NCBI GenBank assembly: GCA_033239525.1
Contig: BSYO01000006.1
Location: 20,422,175-20,486,174 of the forward strand
Length of the DNA stretch: 64,000 nucleotides
Source: Nepenthes gracilis
Taxonomy: Eukaryota > Streptophyta > Magnoliopsida > Caryophyllales > Nepenthaceae
Direction: 5' to 3'
Numbering within the stretch: position 1 is the stretch's first letter; the number at the start of each line of letters is the position of its first letter. Below, piece after piece: positions 52,097 through 61,259 of the stretch. The position numbers were made by a program, and so were the translations under genes. The notes beneath the pieces are model-generated. The model was not told the DNA's origin. It searched no databases and was given only the letters and a program-made list of their open reading frames with translations.

Positions 52097-52485
52097 GAAT
52101 GGACCCTCCACGTGGATCGATCATCCACGGACAGCGGCTGTGGAGCAGGGGTGATCTTAACGACCCCTGGCGGATTTGAGATCAAGTATTCACTGAAACT
52201 TGATTTCCCAGCGACCAACAGCGTCGCTGAATACGAAGCCCTTCTGGCTGGCTTGCGATTAGCAAAGGAGTGCTCTGCCAAGAGGTCCACAGCGACTCCG
52301 AATTAGTCGTCAACTAGGTTAATGGGGGCTTCGAGGCGAATAACCCTTCCTTGGCCAGGTACCTGGTGAAGGCAAAGGAGACCATCCAGGGCTTCGACAA
52401 GCTGACCCCGGTTCACGTTTCTCAAGAGAAAAACTGGAAGGCAGACCGGCTGGCTAGAGCAACTGCTGCCGAGAACCCAGAGCAA
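52097..52485 (+). pseudogene. Second (archaeal-type) RNase H of pol, Tat-lineage hallmark
   Basis: A second RNase H follows the first. WTLHVDRSS carries the first catalytic Asp, SVAEYEALLAGLRLAKE the Glu, VHSDSELVV the next Asp and NWKADRLARA the last Asp. A frameshift near 52280 and a TAG near 52315 interrupt it. Two RNase H domains in tandem are characteristic of the Tat lineage of plant Ty3/gypsy elements, which supports the classification. Confidence 0.85.
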
Positions 52486-53802
52486 TATTCGAGGGACATG
52501 CGGGAGGTCCTGAGCGCTCCTAGCATAGAGAAACAGGAGGCCATGCAGATTTTCGAGACGGAAAATTGGATGACTCCTTACCTTAAATACTTGGCCGACG
52601 GATCACTTCCGGAGGACGCCGAAAAGGCCAAGCAGATCAAAAAGACAGTTGGTTGGTACACGGAAGTTGACGGACGGCTATACCGCCGCGGATACTCAAC
52701 TTCGTACCTCCGCTGTCTATCTCCCGAGGAGGCAGACTACGCGCTGGGCGAAGTTCACCTCAGAATCTGTGGATCACACGTAGGCGGGAAGAACCTAGCC
52801 TTCAAAATCATGCGGCAGGGCTACTACTGGCCCTCAATGAAAAAGGACACGCTAGAATTTGTTAAGAAATGCAAGAGCTGCCAGCTTCATGGCAACCTCC
52901 ATCACCAGCCGTCCGCTGATTTAAAGTCCCTTCAGGCCCCGTGGCCCTTCGCGCAATGGGGGCTCGACATTCTCGGCCCATTTCCGATTGCCACGGGACA
53001 AAGGAAATTCATCATAGCGGGCATCGACTACTTCACTAAGGGGGTCGAAGCTGCCCCGCTTGCAAAAATCACAGAACACAATGCTCTAGAGTTCATTCGC
53101 CAGAGCATTGTCTGCAGATTTGGCGTCCCAGAGGTCGTGGTGACCGACAATGGGACCCAATTTTTGGGGAAACGCTTCACCAAGTATTGCACCAGCCTTG
53201 GAATCAAGCTGGTCCACACTTTGGTAACATACCCCCAGGCCAACGGACAGATGGAGGTCACGAACCGTACGCTACTCCACGGGTTAAAAACTAAGTTGGA
53301 GGACGCTGGGGGCTCCTGGGCTGACGAGCTCCCATCCGTCCTCTGGTCTTATTGCACAACCCCGAAGGAACCAACACGCGAGACGCCCTTCAGCCTATGT
53401 TACGGGACTGAAGCGGTCATACCTGTTGAAATCGGGCTCCCAAGTCTCAGGGTGGAGTCCTTTGACCCACAGACCAACTCCCAGAAAATCAGGGAGCATT
53501 TGGACTTACTAGAGGAAGCCCGCGACGCCGCCAGAGTACAGACAGCAGCGTACCCACACCGAGTTGCCCGATACTACAATAAAAAGGTAAAAGCCCGATA
53601 ATTCGACGTTGGGGACTTGGTCCTACGAGGCATCGAGGCCACAGGCAAGCTGGTCGGCCGAAACAAGCTCTCTCCTAACAGGGAGGGACCTTCCCTCGTC
53701 TCCGCCGTCCTACGCAACGGAGCGTACAAGCTCCGAAAACAGGACGGAAAGTTGGTCCCACGAACGTGGAACGCAACCCACCTGAAGCGCTACTTCCAAT
53801 AG
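52486..53802 (+). pseudogene. Integrase of pol
   Basis: The frame continuing from 52351 to 53601 has an HHCC-type zinc-binding region (EVHLRICGSHVGG ... CKSCQLHG) and a DDE core. Asp is in WGLDILGP (about 52974), Asp in TDNG (53146) and Glu in GQMEV (53254), with 35 residues between the last two as expected. A TAA at 53599 separates the core from a C-terminal segment (53617-53802, FDVGDLVLR ... WNATHLKRYF) that ends pol. No chromodomain follows, consistent with a non-chromovirus lineage. It normally inserts the cDNA into the genome. Confidence 0.88.
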
Positions 53803-53980
53803 GGAACCCATGTACGCCCTGACTCGATCCTGTGCATTTATTCGTGTGCTTGCTTTTACCTTGAAAAAATGGGAGTTTACTTAGTATATAGAATTCTAGG
53901 ATCTATGAACCGTGTTTTCCTTGCAGGTATCCATCCGACCTAGACTGCCACTAAGTCGGGAGGGTCTTCATCCTCTCGTT
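53803..53980 (+). other. 3' flank of pol
   Basis: About 180 bp lies between the end of pol and the hairpin array. No coding signal is seen. Confidence 0.5.
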
Positions 53981-54240
53981 AAACCCTAGTCATCTAGGTG
54001 GCCCAAAAAGTGGTCTGAAACCCTGGTCATCCAGGTGGCCCATAGCGGCCCTAAACCCTAGTCATCTAGGTGGCCCATGAGCGGTCTGAAACCCTGGTCA
54101 TCCAGGTGGCTCATGAGCGGTCTTAAACCTTGGTCATCCAAGTGGCCCATGAGTGGTCTGAAACCTCGGTCATCCGAGCGGCCCAATAGCGGTCGTACTA
54201 AACCTTGGTCATCCAAGTGGCCCATAGCGGTCTAAAAACC
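53981..54240. repeat. Tandem array of seven hairpin units with covarying stems
   Basis: Seven units of about 34-38 bp each consist of AAAC, a 5-bp stem, loop TCAT, the complementary stem, then GGCCCAT-like spacer and GCGGTCT. Stem pairs, in order, are CCTAG/CTAGG, CCTGG/CCAGG, CCTAG/CTAGG, CCTGG/CCAGG, CTTGG/CCAAG, CTCGG/CCGAG and CTTGG/CCAAG. The left arm varies at three positions and the right arm always carries the matching change, so every unit remains perfectly paired. The array lies between the stop of pol (53802) and the stop of the antisense gene (54769), the converging ends of two opposite genes. The hairpins would form in transcripts of either strand. Confidence 0.9.
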
Positions 54241-54310
54241 TTAGGGGGCAAGAATGGCACACGCGACGACCTCTTTTCGGGGAGCAGCAACGTCAGTCAA
54301 CGATGGTCGA

Positions 54311-54665
54311 AGGGAGAAGCATTTCTTCTCCAACATTGGCAGCCCAAGTCTTCACTTGAACGGCGCCGCCGGGCTGGTTCTTACAACCGCCTGCCTGACT
54401 TAAGGATCTCACTCCTTAGGCAGCTAGCCAACCAAGTTGGCTACCCCACGCACCAACCCTCTCTACGAAAGGATAGCGTGGTTAAACAAAAACGAGAAGC
54501 GTTCCTTCTCTAACACTAACTGCCCAAGCTCTCGCTTGGATAGCACCTCAAGGTTGGTTAATGCAACCACCTGCCAAGCCTGGGGGCTCAGCTCCTTAGG
54601 CAATCAAGTAACGGTCGCCGACGAACTAAGTTGGCCACCCCATGCTCAGACTCATGCATACAACA
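54311..54665. repeat. Duplicated 180-bp unit containing paired hairpins
   Basis: Two units, about 54311-54490 and 54491-54665, share GAGAAGC...CTTCTC, CCCAAG, GGTT, ACCGCCTG/ACCACCTG, CTCCTTAGGCA and AAGTTGGC. GAGAAG/CTTCTC arms with a 5-nt loop lie at 54314-54330 and 54494-54510. A second hairpin is CAAGT/ACTTG in the first unit and CAAGC/GCTTG in the second, so a T-A pair is replaced by a C-G pair. The region continues the structured, noncoding zone between the convergent ORFs. Confidence 0.75.
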
Positions 54666-54768
54666 AACATAAAGCAGTAAAAGGCAAGAGACATTGGGCT
54701 GAAAAAGATTTTCCATTTCATTAAGTATGTTACGGTTTACATGCTATCCGGAAAACAATAATACAAGG

Positions 54769-56662
54769 CTACAAATCTGGCGGACCACCTTGGCTGTCTC
54801 GGGGCTCTCCCACCAAGTCTTCTTTGCATTGCGCCACGCGGTTTCTTTGATTGATGAACTCCACTGGGAAGTCCGGAGCGATCAACCGCGCAATACGGCG
54901 TCCAATGTTGAGCCCCTCCAACAGCCGGGCGTGTAGTGCGCCCCCAACCTCAAGAGGAGTCATCCGTGAGGCCAACTTGTTCTCTGAGGCGGCAGCTCGA
55001 TCTGCGAGGCGCTTGTTGCTCGTTCTCAGTCGATCATCCTCTTCCTTTAGGCGAGCAACCTTTGCCTTCAGCTCTGCCACCTCCGCCTTAAGATCTGCAT
55101 TCTCTGCCTCCACGCCTGCCATGTCAGCTTCGAAAGCAGCTGTCTGCTCACGGAGTTCCCCTCCTGAGGCCGCCAGCTTAGCATCCAGCCAGGCAATCTC
55201 TGCCTCCTTCTCAGCTAGTGCCTCGTCACGCTGCGCTATTGCCATAAGAAGTGTGGAAGCGACCTTCAACGGCTACACAAACGACAGCAAACAGAAGGCC
55301 GGTTAGAAACCTTGAAGGGACGAAGTACGGGGAGTCGACCGCCAAGAATCCTACCTCCAAAAATGTCCTTGTGGGTCCCTTAGGCCTGGCCCCTAGGCCA
55401 GACTCAGGTGGCGAAGGACCAGGAGCATCCACTCGTGCCGAGTACGCCGCTGCCTCATCTAAAATGCTCTCCAAAAGCTCATCATCCTCAACAGCAGCAG
55501 CGGGCTCCTCTCTTGCAGCCTCTGGAGTAGATGCCACGGGCACCTCCCTGGCCGCCTCCGGAGCGACTGCTAAAGAGTCGAGCCCCACGACCGGCTCCGC
55601 AGCAGAAGTCGGCACCGGCTCCGCAGTAGAAGTCGGCACAACCGCCTCGTGAGCTGGCTCTTCAGAAGGTCCCACCAATTCAGCACCAGGAGCCACCTTT
55701 GCTGCAGGTTGGGTTAGGACCACACCGCCGGCCTCCACCGGCCAGTCCTCGATGGATTTCTCCACTCCAGAAGTACTGCCAGATCCACCACAGATCTCGG
55801 CTGCCACAAGGACGATCTGCGATGGAGACGATGAGGACGTAGAGGTAGCCCTCTCAACGACTTCCTCTGAGGACCTTGAATGGATGATCACACCCTTAGA
55901 AACCTCGGGCCTTGGCATCTTGATCAGAGGCCGCGACTTCTGAACTGGAGACGGCGGCCCCCAGTTAATTTTCTTGGACTCGACCCGGGAAACCAAAAAA
56001 TCCCGCTTAAAGTCGTCAGGATTCTTCTTTATCTTATCAAGCAACCACTCATAAGCAGAGGAATCCGTCAGAGACGGCGTCCCAAAGTAAACCTCCGAAA
56101 TCGTGCCCCAGCTTTTGGCAAGCGGCCACTTCTCCGACACTTTCACGAAGAAGAACTGGTTTTTCCAGTTCTTCAACGAGTCATGGATGCCCGAGCTGAT
56201 TTTTATTCCGGCGCGGGGAGTGAGCGATATCCATTCTCCGCCCTGAATTACTTTAAAGACAACCCTAACGCCCGTCGTCCTAAACTTTTTGCCAAACTTT
56301 CGAGCAAAAATACACAAAGTGCAGAGATACCTCACTGCATTGGCGTGAAGTTGGGAAATAGGAACTCTCAGAGCCTTCATGATCGCTTCGAATTCCTTTG
56401 GTAGAGGCAAGTGGAGGCCGCTCCTCAGGTGAGCCTTGTAAATGGTGATGTAGCCCTCTGGTGGAGAAAAGGCTTTGTCGTCGACGCTTGGAACCTTCCA
56501 AGCCATCTCTTTAGGGATGTTATATTCGACGCATAAAGCCTTGATATCGTCCTCCATCAAGTCTGACGAGAAATCGGCCACCGAAGCCATGATCGGAAAA
56601 GGTTCTAGGGTTTCTTCAAAGGTTTGTCTGCGAAATGAAAATGAGGAAGACGAAGGAGGCAT
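54769..56662 (-). CDS. Antisense gene of the Tat element: putative two-exon protein of 603 residues
   Basis: An intact gene lies opposite to gag-pol. Exon 1 (56662-55355) has 436 codons. Its first part (EDDIKALCVEYNIPKEMAW ... LHANAVRYLCTLCIFARKF) resembles the plant domain often labelled putative gypsy-type transposon (Transposase_28); a Pro/Ala/Val/Glu-rich linker follows. A predicted 82-bp intron (55354-55273, GTAGGA ... TTTGTGTAG) joins it in frame (phase 0) to exon 2 (55272-54769, 167 codons). Exon 2 is a heptad-like Ala/Glu/Lys/Leu coiled coil. Without splicing, exon 1 runs into the intron and stops near 55226. Start at 56662 is chosen as the first ATG; 56590 is an alternative. Antisense ORFs are known in Retand-type elements, but their function is not established. 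Confidence 0.7.
55273..55354 (-). other. Predicted 82-bp intron in the antisense gene
   Basis: The donor is GAG|GTAGGA at 55354 and the acceptor TTTGTGTAG|CC at 55273. Both flanking exons are in phase 0, and removal joins a 436-codon frame to a 167-codon frame without a stop. Length and dinucleotides suit a short plant intron. No transcript evidence is available here. Confidence 0.55.
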
Positions 56663-56957
56663 AACCGATTTCAAAAAAACGGAAGGGAAACTTAGGCGCC
56701 AAGCTTGCAAAGGACGCCGTCAGAATTGCCACATGTTAACTCCTCATTCGATCCGGCCAAACAGCGAGACTCCCGCACGAAACCCCTCATTAATGGCTCG
56801 TCCCGACCGCCACGTATCGCCACTCCACTTGACTCCGCCAAAGGACGGATCTCGGCGCGTGTGGCCGGATCTTCTTCCAACCAAAGGAGGACACGTGTCG
56901 CGTTCTGCCTTACAGTCCGGACAAAAGCTGGCAGAAATCATTCCCAGAGTTGGCCAA

Positions 56958-57160
56958 GGACGGTCAACAACTCTGGAACTCCGGAATTGACCAGGACGGT
57001 CAACAACTCTGGAACTCCGGAATTGACCAGGACGGTCAACGATTCTGGAACTCCGGAATTGACTAGGACGGTCAATAATTCTGGAACTCCGAAATTGGCC
57101 AAGACGGTCAACAATTATGGTACTCCGGAATCGGCCAAAACGGTCAACGACTCCGGTCAA
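56958..57160 (+). repeat. 36-bp tandem repeat, about 5.5 units, rich in W-box cores
   Basis: Units contain GGACGGTCAAC, TCTGGAACTCCGGAAT and TTGACCA. The 36-bp period leaves one frame open (12-residue repeat), but no gene is supported. Adjacent units create the inverted pair TTGACC-5 nt-GGTCAA. Later units are more diverged than earlier ones. Position just before the polypurine tract matches the tandem repeats known near the 3' end of Retand-type elements. Confidence 0.85.
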
Positions 57161-57254
57161 GCCTTCCTTCACGCTTTTATGGGTTTCCACAGGATTCTCA
57201 AAGCAAGGAAGAGCATCCATCATGAACATACTGGAGGCCAGAAATCTGACCACC

Positions 57255-57269
57255 AGCATGGGGGGCTAG
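57255..57269 (+). other. Polypurine tract of the Tat element
   Basis: A G-rich tract containing ATGGGGGGCTAG lies immediately before the 3' LTR. This is the expected primer site for plus-strand DNA synthesis. Confidence 0.75.
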
Positions 57270-58468
57270 TGATGGGTACACCAATAATGGGCTGGCCCAA
57301 AGAAAGGTCAACGGAAGCCCATTAAGGCCAGTCAACGTTTCTAACGGCCCAGTAAGAAGATAGGCCCAGGACTGAGAGGCCCAAGGACGGTCAACGTTGG
57401 CGTTGACCGTCCAGGCGGCCGGTTTGCTCCCACAAACGGCCAAGTATTGACTTGATTTGTTGGGCCCTTAGAGGCTTTGCAATAATGATGGGCCTATTCT
57501 ATTCAGGCCCACAGCCCATCAGTTGGCCGCCAGCCGCTCTCTTCATTCTCCACGAAGGCGGCCAACAAGCTGACGGTCAACACAGACGTTGACCGTCCAT
57601 GATTTGCACAATGGGCCCCGAAAAGCCTTCCAACAGTAACGGGCCTGACCCGTTTAAGCCCATCAGTCATAAAAAGGCCAGCCACGATCTTCCAAGGATA
57701 TTCAACGATCTCAAAGGGAATATCAGCAAGATTGGCGCCCTTCAAATAAGGAAGGCGCCAGATCCTTCCAACTCCTTGCCAGCCAAGGAACCTCAACGGT
57801 AAGGAAGGAAGCTAACTTGAAAAGTGGTTGACCGTCTCATAAGGAAACAATCCACCACAATTGGGCAACAGGCATCAGCCTCCAGAAGGAAGGCCGGCCA
57901 CAGATCACAATGGGGATGATTCCTTCCAAAGAAGGAAGATCACCATCTTTGCCATAAAAGAGGCCTTGGATCCAGCATCCAGGGCACGCTCTCTTAGATA
58001 CTCTGACTAACGCTTTCAAGCAGACTCTCTTGAACTCTTGAATACTTGGAGACTCTTTCTTCAAGCAACGACAGAGACAGAAAACCCTAAGTGCTCTGAG
58101 AAACAAGTTCTGGTTCACAGCAGCCAAACTCTCAAACACACTCCAACTCCAAGGCAACGAACGGGTCCTTACACACGTTCTCTGCCTTCCCACCATCCAG
58201 ATACGAGAAATGACTTGCACCTTTCTGACATCTGGAGCAGACACTCCTTTCCTCTCTTTCGTCGCATTCTCTCTTTTTCAGTTCCTTCCATTGAAGGCTG
58301 TTTTCTAATTTGAGCGTCGGAGTGTTATCGGTGGGATTACATCCTACCATTAACGCTGACCTCTCGTTTGTTTAGTGGTGTGCAGGATTTGTACTCAGTG
58401 AACGGAGCTGGTTCAAACCGTCTAGAAGAAATCCGAATCCGTTCGAAGTCGGATCCAGGTACGCATCA
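57270..58468 (+). repeat. 3' LTR of the Tat element
   Basis: It matches the 5' LTR along its whole length, with roughly 30 substitutions and a few small indels clustered near 57427-57455. The TATA box of the 5' copy (CTATAAAAG) reads CCATAAAAG here (57952-57960). The telo-box is kept (58082-58090). Confidence 0.9.
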
Positions 58469-58639
58469 ATATAGTAGAGATATTTACAAACTTTTAATCA
58501 GGTGATTTTTCTCTCTTATTTAAAAGAAAATATTTCACGTAAAAATTGTATCTTATCTCATTATTCATAATTATTGTGTACTTGTTGTGCGCCATTGGTT
58601 CTTTCCTTGCGATTCAAATAAGCGGTTTGGATCCCAACA
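58469..58639 (+). mobile_element. Split LTR (copy D), right part
   Basis: This continues the LTR broken at 47075. The first five bases, ATATA, duplicate 47071-47075. The following AGTAGAGATATTT, TTATTTAAAAGAAAATATTTC and ACGTAAAAATTG segments match copies C and F. It ends ATCCCAACA, followed by TTCCA, one mismatch from the CTCCA before the left part. About 726 bp remain once the inserted element and duplication are removed. Confidence 0.65.
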
Positions 58640-59021
58640 TTCCATACTCTAGCTTAAAGGTCATAACCCTATATATTCTTTCATCTAATGGATTGGTATC
58701 CAGAGTCGTTTCAATATTTTATATCATATCTAAAAATTCGACAGCTTTTGCTTATAGTAAATGTGTGTCATTTGCCTCTCTTGCTTGTAATTCCGCAAAC
58801 ACCTTTTCTTCCTTTGCACTCATTATACAACTATTTGATGCACTATCTATCTTAAATTTCGATTGGATTGACCTTATTCATACTAGAACGATAACATTAT
58901 TGAACAGCACTAAAATAAAAAGCTACTCATCTCAATTCACTTATTTACGGTTACTATTTCAATCTATTTTCTTTGGTGCGCAAGAAAGAAATCCCTCATT
59001 GAGAGAACCCTCCCGTGTAGC
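58640..59021. other. Intergenic DNA between the nested LTR and the kinase-carrying element
   Basis: AT-rich sequence with no recognisable gene. A 170-codon plus frame spans part of it and the neighbouring LTRs but has no domain. A sequence resembling the initiator-Met primer site, TTGGTATC with an extra C before AGAG, occurs near 58693. Confidence 0.4.
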
Positions 59022-59649
59022 TGATACGTGCACGATCGATGATGGCACCGACAAGTGAAGGTCAACAGCAAAATCAGCAAAGTCGGCTGAGGAGTGGAGT
59101 TCGGTAGATGATGAAAATGGAAAAAAATAGGTAAAATGTGGTCGCGGTGTAAGAGATTGAGATGCAGGCGCAAGCGAGAGAGAAGCAGAGAGGAATAAGG
59201 ACCACAGTCTCTTAAAGGACAAAGGACCAAGGTCCCTATCGAGAGAGAGTGAAAAGCAGACGAAGGGAATAGGGACGAGGGAAACCAGAGAGGGAAGAAA
59301 TAGAGGAGGGAGTTGCATGGGGCAGAGGGAAAGGACAGTGAGAGCGAAAAGTAGGGAGAAGAGAAGAGGGAGGGAAAAAGAGAGCCAAGGTGAGAGAGTG
59401 TCAGAGATGAGAGAGGTGCAGAGAGAACAGGGAAAGAGAAGACGTGAGAAGAGAGAGTTGTAGGGAGAGAGAGTCTGTGAGAAATGAGCCAACAGAAAAA
59501 TTATGCTCCCATTACTATTACCATCTACAGTATATATGCATCCGAAAACTAACCAAAAGGATACCAAGTAGAAGAGGAAATAACAAACAACCATGCCCAT
59601 AACAGAAAATAGAAAAGGAATCCTAACATAAGGAATTAAACCCGTAACA
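59022..59649 (-). repeat. 3' LTR of the kinase-carrying element
   Basis: On the minus strand it starts TGTTACGGG and ends CACGTATCA (628 bp). A TATATA motif lies near 59530-59537. A long pyrimidine-rich tract on the minus strand (purine-rich on plus, about 59160-59470) resembles the CT-rich leaders of many LTR transcripts. The 213-codon minus frame here is low-complexity and not called. Confidence 0.75.
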
Positions 59650-59661
59650 TTGCCCCATCCA
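59650..59661 (-). other. Polypurine tract of the kinase-carrying element
   Basis: On the minus strand TGGATGGGGCAA lies directly before the LTR start TGTTACGGG. Just upstream, CCTTGAGGACAA recalls the LEDK-type end of many Ty3/gypsy Pol proteins. Confidence 0.6.
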
Positions 59662-59781
59662 TCAAAACAATATTGTCCTCAAGGTTGAATGAAGAAAAGC
59701 TTTGGTAACTGTTGCTGCTCTAATCGGCCCTTCCTATGGATCTTGCTATCTCAATAGTTTCCCTAGTCTGCCTGTAAGCCC

Positions 59782-61247
59782 TCAAAATAGTCTCCCATAT
59801 AGCTTCTTCCAGAATTGATACCACAAATCAAATTGCAGTGGTCCGCTTAGTGATTTGCTAGTGTCCCACACTGTCCCATAAGTTTGGCTCAATCTCATAA
59901 GTCCAAACTGAGCTTGCCCCATAGTAACAATCTCAGCTTGACTATGAGAATTTTTGCTTTCTTCCACAGCTTGAAATGGTCTAGGTGGCGCAATAGGGAA
60001 TCCAGAAGAAACCACCTCTTGATTGCGGTTGATCTTCTCACTTCTGCTTTTTGAAGTGGGCTGAGATTGATTTTTCTACATTGAGATACCTAGTTTAGCT
60101 TTTGCATCTGGCATCGAAATTTTTCGGGACTCTCTTATCACCGTACTCTTAGGGTCAAGCCGATGGCCCTTGTTGGCAACCGCTACTTGTCTTCTTCTAC
60201 TCTCTTCATCCCTCACTTTGGCATCAAACTCTTTGGTGGGTGGAGACTTTGGCAAGCTTGACGGACCACATGAAAATGATTTTGTAGTGAAAAACTCACT
60301 CGTTAAAGCCGATGTTGCAAATCCACGCTCAGAAGAATCAATGGAAACAGCATCTCCATAAGACTCAAGGCTGGAGTAGGAGGGTCTTTAATTAATTTTG
60401 CAATGCTTCGTATATAAGGCTGTTGGGGTTTGAATACTTTAGCATGAGATAATTTTGATTCTCTCCAATATTTCTCAGAAGGTGAGCCACACAGCTTGAA
60501 TATTGTACGCAATTGCTCCACCGTTGTTCGTCCAGAACTTACAGGCCTCCCAGCACACAGCACAGCAATAATACAGCTCGCACTCCACAAATCTGCAGCT
60601 ATCCCATAATAGGTAGCCCCAAGTAAAAGCTCTGGAGGCCGATACCGAAGAGTAATGGCTTGACTGGTTAGTGGCTGGTTTTGGTGGGGGTTTAAAAAAT
60701 GTGCAATACCCAAATCTGCAATCTTCAAGATCCTGTTGTTGTCAATTAAAAGATCAGAACCCTTTAGATCTCGTAGATCTCGGCGTATGATGCAATAGCT
60801 GTGACAGTTGTAAAGCCCATGTAAGAGCTGCTGAATGTAGCATTTAACCTGTGGTCCTGTAAAGTTTACCACTGGATGACATGCAAGCCCAGCATGTTCA
60901 GGTTCCATATACTTAAAAACAAGGTGCAAACTGCATGATATCCTCGAAATAACAAGGCCTTCCAATTTGATTATATTAGGATGGTCTAGCTTATGGAGGA
61001 TGTCTATCCCTCTAGCCATGAAGCGGACACTCTCAAGCTCCATGTCTTCAAATCTTTCTTCCTTCAGAGCAACAATTTTCTCCTGTTCAAGATCCCGTAC
61101 TCTATTTACATTACTGTAAGTCACTTGGCTATTCTTAGTTAGCTTCTCAAAAGAATTAGCCCGTCGAGGCATCAATCCCTCGGTAGCTTCCCCAGCAACT
61201 GCAGTAAGCCATGGTGGCCATCCTGCTACTTTCGGACTAATTCCCAT
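59782..61247 (-). pseudogene. Processed copy of a plant CDK-related Ser/Thr kinase, decayed
   Basis: The 314-codon main frame (61247-60303) starts near a GWPPWL motif that precedes the kinase domain in plant CDK-related kinases of the At1g18670/At1g54610 group. It covers kinase subdomains I to about X without introns. The glycine loop is lost (NSQVTYSN). Lys62 of VALK remains. The catalytic loop reads RRD with a 3-residue duplication and Asp for Asn (KGSD), and DFG reads DLG. RPPELLLGA, DLWSA and FKLCGSPSE are kept. A frameshift near 60345 ends the frame, but family-like sequence (SEFFTTK, EFDAKVRDEE) continues in another frame to a TAG near 60077, then SGFPIAPPRP to about 59782. Both the N- and C-terminal ends of the parent protein are missing. 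Catalysis is not expected. Confidence 0.88.
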
Positions 61248-61259
61248 TATTGGATGATG

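Larger units (their letters stand above)
47076..58468 (+). mobile_element. Ty3/gypsy LTR retrotransposon, Tat lineage (Retand-like), with antisense gene
   Basis: The 11,393-bp element has direct LTRs of 1200 bp (47076-48275) and 1199 bp (57270-58468), both TG...CA. It is flanked by the target-site duplication ATATA (47071-47075 and 58469-58473). The order is LTR, primer-binding site, gag, protease, reverse transcriptase, RNase H, a second RNase H, integrase, a hairpin repeat array, an antisense gene, a 36-bp tandem repeat, polypurine tract, LTR. A second RNase H after the first is known for the Tat lineage of plant Ty3/gypsy elements. An antisense ORF and 3' tandem repeats are known for Retand-type members. 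Gag-pol is broken by frameshifts and stops. By eye the LTRs differ at roughly 30 substitutions plus a few indels, so the insertion is not very recent. Confidence 0.9.

Noticed and set aside
51650..52111. 153-codon minus frame across RNase H
   Set aside because: It is a shadow of the pol coding strand. Unlike the antisense gene at 54769-56662, it has no family features.
53981..54240. Telomere-like repeats (AAACCCT) in the hairpin array
   Set aside because: AAACCCTAG occurs in some units, but the repeated unit is about 35 bp and the motif changes with the stem sequence. It is not an interstitial telomeric repeat.
58693..58704. Possible initiator-Met primer-binding site just after the split LTR
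   Set aside because: TTGGTATC is followed by an extra C before AGAG and lies about 54 bp beyond the LTR end fixed by homology and by the near-matching pentamers. It may be a remnant, but the evidence is too weak to call a full Copia element.
58546..59058. 170-codon hydrophobic frame
   Set aside because: It crosses from the split LTR through AT-rich DNA into another LTR, so it cannot be an ancestral gene. The hydrophobicity reflects T-rich codons.
58959..59600. 213-codon minus frame rich in Leu, Ser and Pro
   Set aside because: It is the CT-rich leader part of an LTR read as protein; low complexity and no domain.
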